A stretch of DNA of 64,000 nt from Nitrobacter sp051535215 (GCF_051535215.1 NZ_JBPPLY010000002.1:248001-312000); one strand, 5' to 3'. Shown: positions 17,562 through 27,364, counted from the first letter of the stretch. Program-made: numbers and translations. Notes: generated from the letters alone by a model not told the origin.

Positions 17562-18365
17562 ATGAAACAACTGTCCCGTTTCAACATCACCTCGCTCACG
17601 CTCGGACTGGCGTTTCTGTATTTGCCGATCGTCGTACTCGTGATCTATTCGTTCAATGCCTCGCGGCTTGTGACGGTGTGGGGCGGGTGGTCGCTGCGGT
17701 GGTACGCGGAGTTCTTCAATGATGCCGCGATGTTGTCCGCGGCCGCGATGAGCCTGCGGGTCGGGGTCGTCTCGGCAACGGCGGCCACCATCCTCGGCAC
17801 GCTCGCGGCGGTCGCCCTGACGCGCGGCGAGAACTTCCGCGGGCGCACGCTGTTTTCCGGCATGCTCTATGCGCCGCTGGTGATGCCCGAAGTCATTACC
17901 GGGTTATCCTTGCTTTTGCTGTTCGTTGCAGTCAATGCGGAGCGCGGATTCTGGACGGTCACGATCGCGCATACCACGCTGACCATGTGCTTCGTCGCCG
18001 TGGTGGTGCAATCGCGACTGGGCTCGCTCGATCGAAGCCTCGAGGAGGCCGCGATGGATCTCGGCTGCGATCCGCTGCGGGCTTTCCTCAAGGTGACGCT
18101 GCCGCTGATCCTGCCGTCGGTCGCGGCCGGCTGGATGCTGGCCTTTACGCTGTCGATGGATGATCTCGTGATCGCGAGTTTCACCACTGGCCCCGGCTCG
18201 ACCACGCTGCCGATCCGGATCTATTCGGAGGTGCGCCTCGGCGTGAAGCCGGAGATCAATGCGATCTGCACATTGATCATCGGATCGATCACGCTCGTTA
18301 TCATCGCCGCATCGCTGGCGTCGAAACTGTCGAGCCGGCAGGGCGAAAGCGCCGCACCGCTGTAA
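17562..18365 (+). CDS. potC: ABC transporter permease, PotC type
   Basis: A 267-residue permease with six hydrophobic helices and the coupling loop EEAAMDLGCDPLRAFLKVTLPLILPS. The family is PotC/PotI. The ATG at 17562 has GGAGG at 17546-17550; a GTG at 17535 is an alternative. No periplasmic binding protein gene is adjacent on either side (upstream is a GGDEF-EAL gene, downstream a repeat and asmA on the other strand), so the solute-binding partner must be encoded elsewhere. Confidence 0.9.
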   Translation: MKQLSRFNITSLTLGLAFLYLPIVVLVIYSFNASRLVTVWGGWSLRWYAEFFNDAAMLSAAAMSLRVGVVSATAATILGTLAAVALTRGENFRGRTLFSGMLYAPLVMPEVITGLSLLLLFVAVNAERGFWTVTIAHTTLTMCFVAVVVQSRLGSLDRSLEEAAMDLGCDPLRAFLKVTLPLILPSVAAGWMLAFTLSMDDLVIASFTTGPGSTTLPIRIYSEVRLGVKPEINAICTLIIGSITLVIIAASLASKLSSRQGESAAPL

Positions 18366-18373
18366 GAAAAGGT

Positions 18374-18491
18374 AGTGTTTTCGAGCGAAGCATGTCCTTC
18401 GGGCTTGATCCCAGGATGGCAGCCGGTTTGCGTGAAGAAAACGCGTCAACGACAATCCGGAGCCTCGCTCCTGATACGATCAGAATGCTCG
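18374..18491 (+). repeat. Dispersed intergenic element, plus orientation
   Basis: This copy has AGTGTTTTCGAGCGAAGCATG, then GGTTTGCGTGAAGAAAACGCG, GGAGCCTCGCTCCTGAT and CAGAATGCTCG. It is the fullest member of a family with copies at 12859-12959, 35929-36050 and a remnant at 6998-7053. It separates the convergent potC and asmA genes. Confidence 0.72.
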
Positions 18492-18498
18492 GGTTTTG

Positions 18499-20442
18499 TC
18501 AGTTCGTGCGCGGCGTGGCGGATTCCGCCGGAGTGGCTGGAGCGGCCGCCTCGGGAATCGTTTTCTCGTTGGTCAGATGCTCGATTACCGAGCGAACCGC
18601 GTCGCGGGCCTTGCGGTCCTTGACCGCGTCGAGCAGCGGTGCCGATGCCTTGGAGCGGCGGATCAGGCTTTCCGGATCGGGAAAGATCAGCGGATCGTCC
18701 CACGGCCCCTGGATCACGAACGGCAGATCGAAGTTGTCGGCATTTGTCGCCTGTGTCAGGCTTGCGATGCCCTTGAGGTCGTAGTCGCGCCCGGGGACCG
18801 AGGCGGTGCCGGTGATGCTAAGACGCGCGGCCGGCCCTTCGACGCGCACATCGGTCGCGACCGCGACGCCGTCGTTGAAGCTGAGGGCGATGTTCAGCGT
18901 GTCGAACGGCGTCTTGCCGTTGCGGAAATTTCCGCCCCCTGAAAGCGGCCGGCGTTCCAGCCGCTTCAGCAACTGTTCGACGTTGAACCCGTTGATGGCG
19001 CCGTCATGCCCGGTCAGGGTTGCTGTTCCGCCGAGCGATTGCGCCAGTCCGAACGGACTCGATCCCCTGGCCTCGAGCGAGACATTCATGTTGCCGCGTC
19101 CGGCGAGCTTGCCGGTGCCGAACAGATCGCTGGCGCAGGCTTGCAGATCGACGTCGGTGAGTTGGAACTGCGCCTTCACCTCCGCGGCTGCGTCGGCTTG
19201 TGAGATGCCGAACGAGCCCTTGGCGATCCCGTCATAGATCTGCGCTTCGCCGATGCTGAGCGCCAGCGTTCCGTTGCGAAGGTTGGCGCCGAGCGCGGTC
19301 TTGCCGAGCCTCGTCGAGCCGACAGTGACCTTCGCCGCCGAAAGCCGCATGTCGAGGTCGGTGGCGGACAGCGCGTGCAGGTCGAACAACTGCCTGTTCC
19401 AGTCGCGGGCGCCGTTGGCGAGCAGACGGATGGTCTGGATATAGGGCGTGAAATCGACTGCGCCGGCGGCCAGCGTCGCCTGCAAGGTCTGCCGTCCGTT
19501 GTTGGCATAGGTCATCACGCCTTCGGCGGCGTTGCCGTCGATCTCGATATTGACGTTGGTCAGTGCGATCGATGCGCCGATCATGTTGGCGCGCGCCTTG
19601 AGCGCGAAGCGGCCGAACCCGCCGCTACCGGGCGGAGGCTGTCCGATCCAGCCCATTGCCTCGCGCAACGACGCGCTGTCGGCGGTCACCGTGCCTTCCA
19701 TCATCAGGCTGACCGGGTTCGCAACCACGCCGTCGAACACGAATTTCAACGGTGCGCTGGCGATCTTGACCTTCAGGCCGGAGCGCTCGCCGGACAGCGC
19801 GGCGAGAAAATCGCTGAGGCTGATGCTGCCGTCGACGCGTTCGCCGCGCCAGTCGAACTGTCCGGTCGCTGCGAAGGAGCGGGAGATCGAGGGCCACGCC
19901 AGCGACAGATCGATGTCGCCCAGGTTTTCGGAGACCTGGTTAGCCGTGTCCTCATAACTGAGTTCGCCATCCTGGATCCGGATCTCCGAGAACGAAACCG
20001 GGCTGTCCGCTCCGGGCTTCATGGTTCGGGCGATCGTTTCGACAAACGGGGTCCAGTTGCTCTGGCCGTCGGCGGCCCGCGTCACGCGGATGTGAGGACG
20101 CAGCATCATGACGTCGGCGATCTGGAAACGCTGCATCAGGAGCGGAAGTAGCCGCAGATTGGCGGTGAGCACATCGACGCTGAGCGCAGGCGCGTCGGTA
20201 TTGCCGTCCTTGATTCGGACATCATGGAACGAGACGTAGCTGCCGGGAAAAACCGAGACGTCGATGCGGCCGTCGGCAACGAAGTCGAGGCCCGTCACGG
20301 CGCGAATCTGCGTTTCCACCGCGTCGCGCAAGGCGTCGCGGTCGAGCAGCCGCGACATTGCGATCACACCGGTTAGCGCCGTTAGCGCAACTGCCAGAAT
20401 TGCCGCGACCGATATTCCCAGGCGCTTCATTCCTTGGGCCAT
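18499..20442 (-). CDS. AsmA-family protein
   Basis: A protein of about 647 residues with one N-terminal hydrophobic anchor (ISVAAILAVALTALTGVIAM) and a long beta-rich periplasmic region; the C-terminal part (GGTATLTGHDGAINGFNVEQLL and ISIGEAQIYDGIAKG-like stretches) is typical of AsmA. Such proteins are implicated in outer membrane lipid homeostasis. The start is ambiguous: ATG codons at 20442 and 20430 lie in a tandem 13-base duplication (GATGGCCCAAGGA twice), so either could be used. The tail is Ala/Pro-rich. Confidence 0.82.
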   Translation of the reverse strand: MAQGMKRLGISVAAILAVALTALTGVIAMSRLLDRDALRDAVETQIRAVTGLDFVADGRIDVSVFPGSYVSFHDVRIKDGNTDAPALSVDVLTANLRLLPLLMQRFQIADVMMLRPHIRVTRAADGQSNWTPFVETIARTMKPGADSPVSFSEIRIQDGELSYEDTANQVSENLGDIDLSLAWPSISRSFAATGQFDWRGERVDGSISLSDFLAALSGERSGLKVKIASAPLKFVFDGVVANPVSLMMEGTVTADSASLREAMGWIGQPPPGSGGFGRFALKARANMIGASIALTNVNIEIDGNAAEGVMTYANNGRQTLQATLAAGAVDFTPYIQTIRLLANGARDWNRQLFDLHALSATDLDMRLSAAKVTVGSTRLGKTALGANLRNGTLALSIGEAQIYDGIAKGSFGISQADAAAEVKAQFQLTDVDLQACASDLFGTGKLAGRGNMNVSLEARGSSPFGLAQSLGGTATLTGHDGAINGFNVEQLLKRLERRPLSGGGNFRNGKTPFDTLNIALSFNDGVAVATDVRVEGPAARLSITGTASVPGRDYDLKGIASLTQATNADNFDLPFVIQGPWDDPLIFPDPESLIRRSKASAPLLDAVKDRKARDAVRSVIEHLTNEKTIPEAAAPATPAESATPRTN

Positions 20443-20675
20443 CGTCCTTGGGCCATCGTCAATGACATGTCCGGGCTGGTTGACGCCGAGCGGTCGGGCA
20501 CCGGTTCGGCCGGGCCGCAACTTGATTGGTTTTCTTGACGCTTTCAAGGCCGCCGGATGGCTCCAATTCTACTATTTGCATCCCGTTGCGGCGGAAGGAG
20601 TTTTGCCTGATACTTGTCCGGTAGCCGTGCCCGGCGCGCCGGCAGGCGGCGCCGCCCTCCTTCAGGTCGCATCCC

Positions 20676-21383
20676 ATGAACAAGGTCTACCCGGACGCCA
20701 AATCCGCCCTCGACGGCATTCTCAGGGACGGCATGTTGATCATGTCCGGCGGCTTCGGCCTTTGCGGAATCGCGGAAACGCTGGCCGATGCGATCCGCGA
20801 CTCCGGCGTCAAGAATCTCACGGTCGTGTCCAACAACGCCGGTGTCGATGGCATCGGTTTGGGACGGCTGCTCGAAACCCGGCAGATCAAAAAGATGATC
20901 TCGTCCTATGTCGGCGAGAACAAGCTGTTCGCGCAGCAGTACCTCGCGGGCGATCTGGAACTCGAATTCAATCCGCAGGGCACGCTGGCGGAGCGCATCC
21001 GCGCCGGCGGCGCCGGCATTCCGGCGTTCTATACCAAGACCGGCGTCGGCACCCTGATTGCCGAAGGCAAGGAGGTGAGGGAGTTCGACGGCGAGAAATA
21101 CCTGATGGAGCGGGGGCTGTTCGCGGATCTTGCCATCGTCCACGCCTGGAAGGGCGACACCGCCGGCAATCTGGTCTATCGCAAGACCGCGCGAAACTTC
21201 AATCCGATGATGGCGACCGCGGCGAAAATCACCGTCGCCGAAGTCGAACATCTCGTGCCCGCGGGCGAGATCGATCCCGATCACATCCACACGCCCGGCA
21301 TCTTCGTCAAGCGCCTCGTCGAGGTAGGGAACGCCCGCAAGCACATCGAATTCCGCAACACCCGCCCGCGTCCGACGGCATGA
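20676..21383 (+). CDS. scoA: Succinyl-CoA:3-ketoacid CoA-transferase subunit A
   Basis: A 235-residue subunit A of class I CoA-transferase, which moves CoA between succinyl-CoA and acetoacetate in ketone body or PHB breakdown. The motif MSGGFGLCGIAETL near the N-terminus and GAGIPAFYTKTGVGT are characteristic. The start is ATG at 20676. The B subunit follows after a 177-base spacer that contains a repeat. Presence beside two phasin genes 5 kb away fits use of polyhydroxybutyrate, but that link is inference. Confidence 0.94.
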   Translation: MNKVYPDAKSALDGILRDGMLIMSGGFGLCGIAETLADAIRDSGVKNLTVVSNNAGVDGIGLGRLLETRQIKKMISSYVGENKLFAQQYLAGDLELEFNPQGTLAERIRAGGAGIPAFYTKTGVGTLIAEGKEVREFDGEKYLMERGLFADLAIVHAWKGDTAGNLVYRKTARNFNPMMATAAKITVAEVEHLVPAGEIDPDHIHTPGIFVKRLVEVGNARKHIEFRNTRPRPTA

Positions 21384-21451
21384 TCCGTTCAGGTGATATG
21401 CGGCTTTGCGAACGGATCGTGGCGAATGAAATGAACGGCGGTTTTATGCGC

Positions 21452-21531
21452 CGTCATTGCGAGTGCAGCCAAGCAATCCGCGCTTGGGATCAAGACCGGA
21501 TCGCTTCGTCGCTTTGTTCCTCGCAATGACG
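21452..21531. repeat. CGTCATTGCGAG inverted-repeat element between scoA and scoB
   Basis: Arms CGTCATTGCGAG (21452-21463) and CTCGCAATGACG (21520-21531) are perfect reverse complements enclosing GCAATCC/GGATCGC subterminal parts. It is a small non-coding palindromic element of the type scattered through Bradyrhizobiaceae genomes, inserted inside the operon. Confidence 0.85.
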
Positions 21532-21560
21532 AGATATACCAAGGAAGACAGGAGAGCCCG

Positions 21561-22211
21561 ATGGCCTGGACCCGCGAGCAGATGGCGGCGCGCGCCGCCA
21601 AGGAATTGCGCGACGGCTATTACGTCAATCTCGGCATCGGCATTCCGACGCTGGTGTCGAATTTCATCCCCGACGGCATCGACGTGCAACTCCAGAGCGA
21701 GAACGGCATGCTCGGCATGGGTCCGTTCCCCTATGAAGGGGAGGAGGATCCCGACCTCATCAACGCCGGCAAGCAGACGGTGAGCGAACTGCCGACCACG
21801 AGCTATTTCTCCTCGGCCGACTCGTTCGGCATGGTGCGCGGCGGCCATATCGACCTGTCCATCCTCGGCGCGATGCAGGTGGCGCAGAACGGCGACCTCG
21901 CCAACTGGATGATCCCCGGCAAGATGGTCAAGGGAATGGGCGGCGCGATGGATCTCGTCGCCGGCGTCAAGCGTGTCGTCGTAGTGATGGAGCATTCCGC
22001 CAAGGACGGCCCCAAGCTGCTCAAGCGCTGCACGCTGCCGCTGACCGGCGAAAAGGTCGTCGATATGGTCGTGACCGATCTTGCGGTGTTCACCATCGAC
22101 AAGCACGGCAAGGACGGCATGATACTGATTGAACTCGCCGACGGAGTCACACTTGACGAGGTCAGGGCCAAGACCGAAGCCGAATACCGCGTTGCCCTGA
22201 CGAACGATTGA
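21561..22211 (+). CDS. scoB: Succinyl-CoA:3-ketoacid CoA-transferase subunit B
   Basis: A 216-residue subunit B. The catalytic Glu lies in QSENGMLGMG (about residues 48-57), and GIGIPTLVSNF precedes it, both typical of the SCOT/AtoA family. The ATG at 21561 follows GACAGGAGAG. It pairs with scoA upstream to form the heteromeric enzyme. Confidence 0.95.
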   Translation: MAWTREQMAARAAKELRDGYYVNLGIGIPTLVSNFIPDGIDVQLQSENGMLGMGPFPYEGEEDPDLINAGKQTVSELPTTSYFSSADSFGMVRGGHIDLSILGAMQVAQNGDLANWMIPGKMVKGMGGAMDLVAGVKRVVVVMEHSAKDGPKLLKRCTLPLTGEKVVDMVVTDLAVFTIDKHGKDGMILIELADGVTLDEVRAKTEAEYRVALTND

Positions 22212-22307
22212 GCCACTGGCGTCGTCCCCATGTCTGGCGGTTACCGAACGAAGCGCGCACCTCTCTTCGACCTCTTCCTGATGGGGAGAGGTGAAGACAA
22301 CCAACGA

Positions 22308-22901
22308 TCAGCGCCGTCCGCCGAGTTCCCGGGGCAGGAGGCTTGAGCTGATGTCGCCGTCTGCGATGCCCGATTGCGGCTGGATGTAGCCGGCCGAGAA
22401 CGACAGGCTGAGGTTCGACGTCGGCCGGATTTCGACGCCCGCATGGAAGCTGGAGGCGGCGGTCGTGCCGGCACCTGGATTCAAGGACGTGATCGTGTTG
22501 AAGGCGTCCGGACCAAATTTCAGCGTATCGATGCCGCCGAATACCGTGACAGGCATGTTGCCTGCGCCTTTGAAGTTGTAGCCGACCTGCGTGCTGTCAT
22601 AAGACAGCGCGCCGAAATTGCCGAACGCGCCGCCGGTGCCGTTCCAGCCGAAGCCTGCGAGCGAGCCGGCGGGCGCGCTGTAGCTTCGGACAGAAAATCC
22701 GCTTTTGTCAGTCTGTTCGAGGTCAAGCCCCGGAACGTTGCCGTACGTTGCCGCGCCGCCGGAATCAGCCGCGCCGCCAAAGCCGAACGGTCCAAACGGA
22801 ATCCAGTATTTCACGGGCCCGCCTTGAGCGAGCGCTGCCGACCAGTTCAGGCAGAGCGCAACCGCCAAAACCAGTCTATACGTTTTCGAGAATGTCGACA
22901 T
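22308..22901 (-). CDS. Hypothetical exported Gly-rich protein, possible outer-membrane barrel
   Basis: A 197-residue protein from ATG 22901. It has a signal peptide (LVLAVALCLNWSAALAQ) and a Gly/Ser/Phe-rich body with alternating strands (SNLSLSFSAGYIQPQ near the end), as in small outer-membrane porin-like proteins of rhizobia. No family is recognised. It stands alone between scoB and the histidine kinase. Confidence 0.6.
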   Translation of the reverse strand: MSTFSKTYRLVLAVALCLNWSAALAQGGPVKYWIPFGPFGFGGAADSGGAATYGNVPGLDLEQTDKSGFSVRSYSAPAGSLAGFGWNGTGGAFGNFGALSYDSTQVGYNFKGAGNMPVTVFGGIDTLKFGPDAFNTITSLNPGAGTTAASSFHAGVEIRPTSNLSLSFSAGYIQPQSGIADGDISSSLLPRELGGRR

Positions 22902-22982
22902 TCGAGCCTCGGCGACCAAGCAATTGTATACTAGGTCATCGAGCAGTCACAGGCCAGCGATCCATGCAGGCCACCGGCATCG

Positions 22983-25900
22983 CTATTTCGAAGCCAGCGC
23001 CTTCGCCTGCGCGAACACCACCTCGATCAGCGTGCCGGAATGTGGTCCGGTCCTGATGTGGAACTGGGCGCGGTTGGCTTCCACCAGCGCCTTGGTGAGC
23101 GACAGGCTGACGCCGGCGCTCTCCGAGGCCTGATCGTTCGGCGCCTGCGTGCGGAAGGGCTCCGTCGCGGCCGCAACCTCGTTGTCGTTGAGCCCGTGGC
23201 CGGTGTCGCGCACGCGCAACGCCACGTCGCCGAAATCGTTGAGCGCCGTCGAGACGATGACCTGGCCGCCGGCATTGGCGAGATGGATCGAATTGCCGAT
23301 CAGGTTGAGCGTGATCTGGCGCAACGCCTGCGCGTCCGCCACGACCGGCGGCAGCGTATGCGCGAGCGAGGTGCGGATGATGATGCGTTCGCGATTGGCC
23401 TGCGGCTGCATCACCGCGACGCATTGCTCGACCAGTTCGTTGAGGTTCTGGTTGACGAAGGCGAGATCGAGCTTGCCGGTCTCGATCCGCGACAGGTCGA
23501 GCAGGTCGTCGATGAAAGCGATGATGCGCTCGCCGGAAGCGCGGATGTCCTTCATGTATTCGCCGTAGCGTTCGTTGCCGAGCGGACCGAATTTCTCCTC
23601 GCTCATCACTTCCGCAAAGCCGATGATGGCGTTGAGCGGCGTTCGGATTTCGTGGCTGATGCGGGCCAGCACATCGGCCTTGGCGTTCGCCGCGCGATCG
23701 GCCTGCCGCCGCGCCTGCGACAGTTCGGTCTCGACCTTTCTCGCCTGCGACAGGTCGCGGAACACCGCGAAAAAATTGGGACCATCGGCCCGCGTCCGGC
23801 CCATCGTCATCGACAGCGGGATCAGGCCGCCATCGCGCACGCGGCCCAATACCTCGCGGCCGTGATCGAGCAGGCTTGCGACGCCGTCGGCCGTAAGTCC
23901 GCTGAGATAGTCGCGCACGGCGCCCTGACTTTCCGGTGCGAACAGATCGACGAGATTGAGCTGCGCGAGACTGTCGCCCGGGTGACCGAACAGCGCCTCG
24001 GCGCTGCGATTACAGGCGGTGATCCGTCCGCCTTCGTCGAACATCAGGATGCCTTCGGTCGTGGTGTCGAGAATGGCGCCGAGTTCCTCGGCGGTGGCTT
24101 GGTCCACGGGAGAGCCCGGCGCACTGGCGCAGATCAGCGCATGCGCAGGCTCGCCATCCCACGCGATCGTAAAGAGATGAGCGGTGATCGGTTGCTTCCG
24201 CGCGCCCGACGGCGCGGTAGCCGAGATAGTGACGGGAGAGCCGGTGGCAGGGTTGCTGTCGGAGATGGGCACGCCGGATTCGACCAGCAGCGCGTCGAGT
24301 CCTCCGGCCTGCTCCAGCGCGGCCAGGCCGTCACAGCCGACCTGCGCGAGAAAGGCCGGATTGGCATAAAGCACGCGGTCGAGCCGGCACACCATTACGC
24401 CGGTCGGAAGCAGGTCGAGCACCCGCCTGTCGCGCGTGCTGTCGGCCTGCGGTGCGGATGGCGCGGCTTCCGGCAAAGGCAGTTCGTCTTCCTGGGGTCT
24501 GGTGTCGGATTGATCCTGGGACTGGTCCTGGGATTGTTCTTGAAGTGATTCCTGCGCAAGGGGCGGCTCGGTGGCGGCATCGTGTTCGGAAGCGTTCTGC
24601 TCGCCCTCGAGCCGCGCCGAAAGCTGCCGAGCCAATTCGTTGAAAGCGTTGTTCTCGACAGGGGTGAGCGAAGGCGGCTTCAGATCGGTCGGGGACCTGA
24701 ACGGCAGGACATTCTTGGGCGTTTCCACGACTGAATCCGGTTCTGCTGGCTGAAGTGAAAATTCGGAGGCGGACGCCGCGTCGGAAGACGTCGGTATGGC
24801 CGCCGGTTGCGGGTGGGAGATTTTGCTGAACAAAAATTCGTGATGCCGATGCGCTGCGAGCCGCGCCAGCCCTTCACGATCGCGGCAGACGCCGAAGCCG
24901 CGATAGCCTGCGAAATTCCGCGCGCGATCGTAGATCGGCAGCCCCGACAATTCGACCGACAAGCGAGTGTCGGATCCATCGACAGGCCAAAGCAGAGTGA
25001 TGCCGCTCCATGTGTCGCGAGTGGCGATCGCCTTCGCAACGCGGCCTTCGGGATCGAGTCCGAACACCTCCGTGATCTCGCTCCACAACCGACCGAAGCC
25101 GGCTGACGTGCGCATGCCGATCACGCGGGTGAAGTCGTCCGAGCCGAGCGAGAAACGGCCTTCCGCATCCATCCGCCACATGAAGCGCAAGGGATGACGA
25201 CGCATTCCCGGAAGGGAATCGCGCGACCGGGCATCGTCAGGCGCGCGTGGTGCATCGACGGTTGGCGTCGAGGCAACAGCCGCTTCTTTCCACGACGGCG
25301 GTGCAGATTGCGGTTCAGGCGGCGGCGACGCGCTCCCCGAGGCGGAGGAACCTGCAACCTCCGGTGCGAGCAGCGCGACGAGTCCGACGTCGCGGCCGCT
25401 GCCGACACGTTGCAGCACCATGTGCAACGGACCTGTCGACGTCTCGGCGCGGCCCTCGCGCAGCGCTTCTTCGCGCGCGCCTTCCAGCCCGGCCTCGGCC
25501 AGGCTGTGAAAGCCGAGCAGCGGCCGTGCGGCGTCGTTGGCGCTGACCAAACGTCCGTCGTGCGCGAACGCGGCGATCGGCGTCCCAACCCCTTCTGTCA
25601 GTCGTTGCAAGCGTTCGATCAGCGGCATGCCGTCGCCAACCGGCTCCACGCAGGTGACGAGGATGCCCTCGGTGCCGTCCGGAAAATCCAGCCGCGCGCA
25701 GGCGCAGGTGACGAGGCCGCCGAGCGTTGCGCCAAAGCCGCGGAGGCGTTCGAGCCGCACCGCGCCTGCCGGCGGCAGTCGATCCGCAAGCCGGGATACT
25801 TGCTGCCGGTGCGGATCGTCTGGACCGAAGTTTCGCGATGCAAGCGCGGACGTACTGGCGACGCCGAATATGGAAGCCCCGACCGGATTGGCCCACAGCA

Positions 25901-26018
25901 GGCGCGTCCCGTCGGACGACCACAGCCATGCCGGTTGCGCGCCCGCTGCATGAACGGCGAGCCGCTGATCTGTCACGCCGAGCAATTGGAAACCGGCGGT
26001 GGTTTCGGCGCTGGTCAT
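22983..26018 (-). CDS. Large multi-PAS sensor histidine kinase, PdhS-like
   Basis: A protein of about 1011 residues with no clear membrane segment. It has a long N-terminal region with PAS-like parts, a low-complexity Gln/Asp/Ser linker (EQSQDQSQDQSD, about 490-510), two PAS domains (near LLPTGVMVCRLDRVLYANP and AILDTTTEGILMFDEGGRIT), and a HisKA domain with ISHEIRTPLNAIIGFAEVMSEE...GEYMKDIRASGERI. It ends in an HATPase domain with NLIGNSI and RVRDTGHGL. This HisKA signature resembles the PdhS/PleC kinases that act on DivK in cell-cycle control; that role is inference. The start is uncertain (a GTG at 26120 is in frame). Confidence 0.85.
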   Translation of the reverse strand: MTSAETTAGFQLLGVTDQRLAVHAAGAQPAWLWSSDGTRLLWANPVGASIFGVASTSALASRNFGPDDPHRQQVSRLADRLPPAGAVRLERLRGFGATLGGLVTCACARLDFPDGTEGILVTCVEPVGDGMPLIERLQRLTEGVGTPIAAFAHDGRLVSANDAARPLLGFHSLAEAGLEGAREEALREGRAETSTGPLHMVLQRVGSGRDVGLVALLAPEVAGSSASGSASPPPEPQSAPPSWKEAAVASTPTVDAPRAPDDARSRDSLPGMRRHPLRFMWRMDAEGRFSLGSDDFTRVIGMRTSAGFGRLWSEITEVFGLDPEGRVAKAIATRDTWSGITLLWPVDGSDTRLSVELSGLPIYDRARNFAGYRGFGVCRDREGLARLAAHRHHEFLFSKISHPQPAAIPTSSDAASASEFSLQPAEPDSVVETPKNVLPFRSPTDLKPPSLTPVENNAFNELARQLSARLEGEQNASEHDAATEPPLAQESLQEQSQDQSQDQSDTRPQEDELPLPEAAPSAPQADSTRDRRVLDLLPTGVMVCRLDRVLYANPAFLAQVGCDGLAALEQAGGLDALLVESGVPISDSNPATGSPVTISATAPSGARKQPITAHLFTIAWDGEPAHALICASAPGSPVDQATAEELGAILDTTTEGILMFDEGGRITACNRSAEALFGHPGDSLAQLNLVDLFAPESQGAVRDYLSGLTADGVASLLDHGREVLGRVRDGGLIPLSMTMGRTRADGPNFFAVFRDLSQARKVETELSQARRQADRAANAKADVLARISHEIRTPLNAIIGFAEVMSEEKFGPLGNERYGEYMKDIRASGERIIAFIDDLLDLSRIETGKLDLAFVNQNLNELVEQCVAVMQPQANRERIIIRTSLAHTLPPVVADAQALRQITLNLIGNSIHLANAGGQVIVSTALNDFGDVALRVRDTGHGLNDNEVAAATEPFRTQAPNDQASESAGVSLSLTKALVEANRAQFHIRTGPHSGTLIEVVFAQAKALASK

Positions 26019-26123
26019 GGGCACCGTGTTGTTCGACGTCTCTGGTTGTTGGCTGCCGCGTTGCGTATCCCGGCACCGTGGCAATTCGTCAGTATCGCGT
26101 CCTGCCCGACTGAGGTCCACGGC

Positions 26124-26158
26124 TCGGATTCCGTAATCCCCGCTAAAGCCGGGATAAC
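26124..26158. repeat. Short GGATTCCGTAATCCCCGCTAAAGCCGGGAT-type repeat fragment
   Basis: A fragment with CCCCGCTAAAGCCGGG that can fold on itself. It resembles another common small repeat of this bacterial family. It is non-coding and lies between the divergent kinase and phasin genes. Confidence 0.4.
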
Positions 26159-26286
26159 CTTAATTCGGCCGTTGTTTATGGACCTCCGCGGCTCGAAGCA
26201 CGTTGAGATGTTGCAAAAGCAAATCAGAGGTCCACGATAGGAAGCCGTGAAGAAAGCGGCGGGGGCATGCAACAGGAGTGGCGATC

Positions 26287-26670
26287 ATGAGCGATGAAGG
26301 GCGTGACCGTTTCGAGATTCCGAACGACATGCGGTCGATGGCCGAAGCTGGTTTCGAGCAGGCGCGCAAGGCTTTCGAGAGTTTTCTCAGCGGAGCCCAG
26401 CAGACCGCCAGTTCGATCGAAGGGCGCAATGAGGCGGTTCGCAGCAGCGTTCGCGACATCAGCAGCAAGGCGATCTCCTTCGCCCAGCAGAATATGACGG
26501 CGTCGCTGGACTATGCCGAGAAGCTTCTCCGCGCCACCGATCTCTCCGAGGTGATGCGGCTGCACACCGAATATGTGCAGAGTCAGATGAAGGCGTTGAC
26601 CGAACAGGCCAGTGAAATAGGGCAAAGCATGGGCCGGGCCGCCATGGAAATGGGGAAGCCCAAGATCTGA
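26287..26670 (+). CDS. Phasin family protein 1
   Basis: A 127-residue amphipathic helical protein matching phasin (Phasin_2): FEIPNDMRSMAEAGFEQARKAFESFL followed by heptad-rich helices. Phasins coat polyhydroxyalkanoate granules. The ATG at 26287 has AGGAG at 26274-26278; a GTG at 26278 is in frame but overlaps that site. A second phasin follows at 26912. Confidence 0.88.
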   Translation: MSDEGRDRFEIPNDMRSMAEAGFEQARKAFESFLSGAQQTASSIEGRNEAVRSSVRDISSKAISFAQQNMTASLDYAEKLLRATDLSEVMRLHTEYVQSQMKALTEQASEIGQSMGRAAMEMGKPKI

Positions 26671-26911
26671 CCTGAAATCTGACTGGGGTCGCGTGGAACC
26701 GGGCGCGAGGAGCTTTTCGAACTTTTGATCGATTAAGGTGTTTTTGCGATGCAAAATCTTGTTGCATTGCACAATGGCTATGATAGTAGTTTTGGAGACT
26801 GCTTTGCCCGGCGGCGATGATACCGAATCCGGGCATCCGTGATCCGTATCCGCCGTTTTGAAGGTTGCTTGCAGGATCACGCGGTTTCATCCGATGCGAA
26901 GGACATACGCC

Positions 26912-27325
26912 ATGACCAACACAGCCGATCCGTTTGAAGTCCCCGAGCAGGTGCGCGCATTCGCCGAAAAAGGCATTGCGCAAGCCCGCGACAACTACGC
27001 GAAATTCAAGGAAGCCGCGCAGGACGGCAACGGCGCCGTTGAGGCGGTATTCAGCGCCGCCAGCAAGGGCGCACACGCTTACTCCACAAAGCTGCTCGGC
27101 TTTGGTCAGGCCAACACCAGCGCCGGCTTCGATTTTCTGCAGGAACTGGTGGGAGCGAAGTCGCTGTCCGATGTGACCGAAGTGTGGAGCAATCATGCCC
27201 GCAAGCAATTCGGGACATTTGCAGCGCAGGCCAAGGAGCTCTCCGAACTGGCTCAGGAGATCGCGGTCGAAACAGCCGAGCCGATCAGGACCGGCGCGTC
27301 GAAACTGTTCCAGTCGGCTGCGTGA
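26912..27325 (+). CDS. Phasin family protein 2
   Basis: A 137-residue phasin with FEVPEQVRAFAEKGIAQARDNYAKFKEAA and a long helical body. It is a paralogue of the preceding phasin with separate spacing (241 bases), so it probably has its own promoter; the gap includes an AT-richer stretch at 26735-26790. The ATG at 26912 follows AAGGA. A strong terminator follows at 27365-27391. Confidence 0.9.
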   Translation: MTNTADPFEVPEQVRAFAEKGIAQARDNYAKFKEAAQDGNGAVEAVFSAASKGAHAYSTKLLGFGQANTSAGFDFLQELVGAKSLSDVTEVWSNHARKQFGTFAAQAKELSELAQEIAVETAEPIRTGASKLFQSAA

Positions 27326-27364
27326 TCGATCAGAGTCGCGGCTTGCGACAAACCCGAATCGGAC

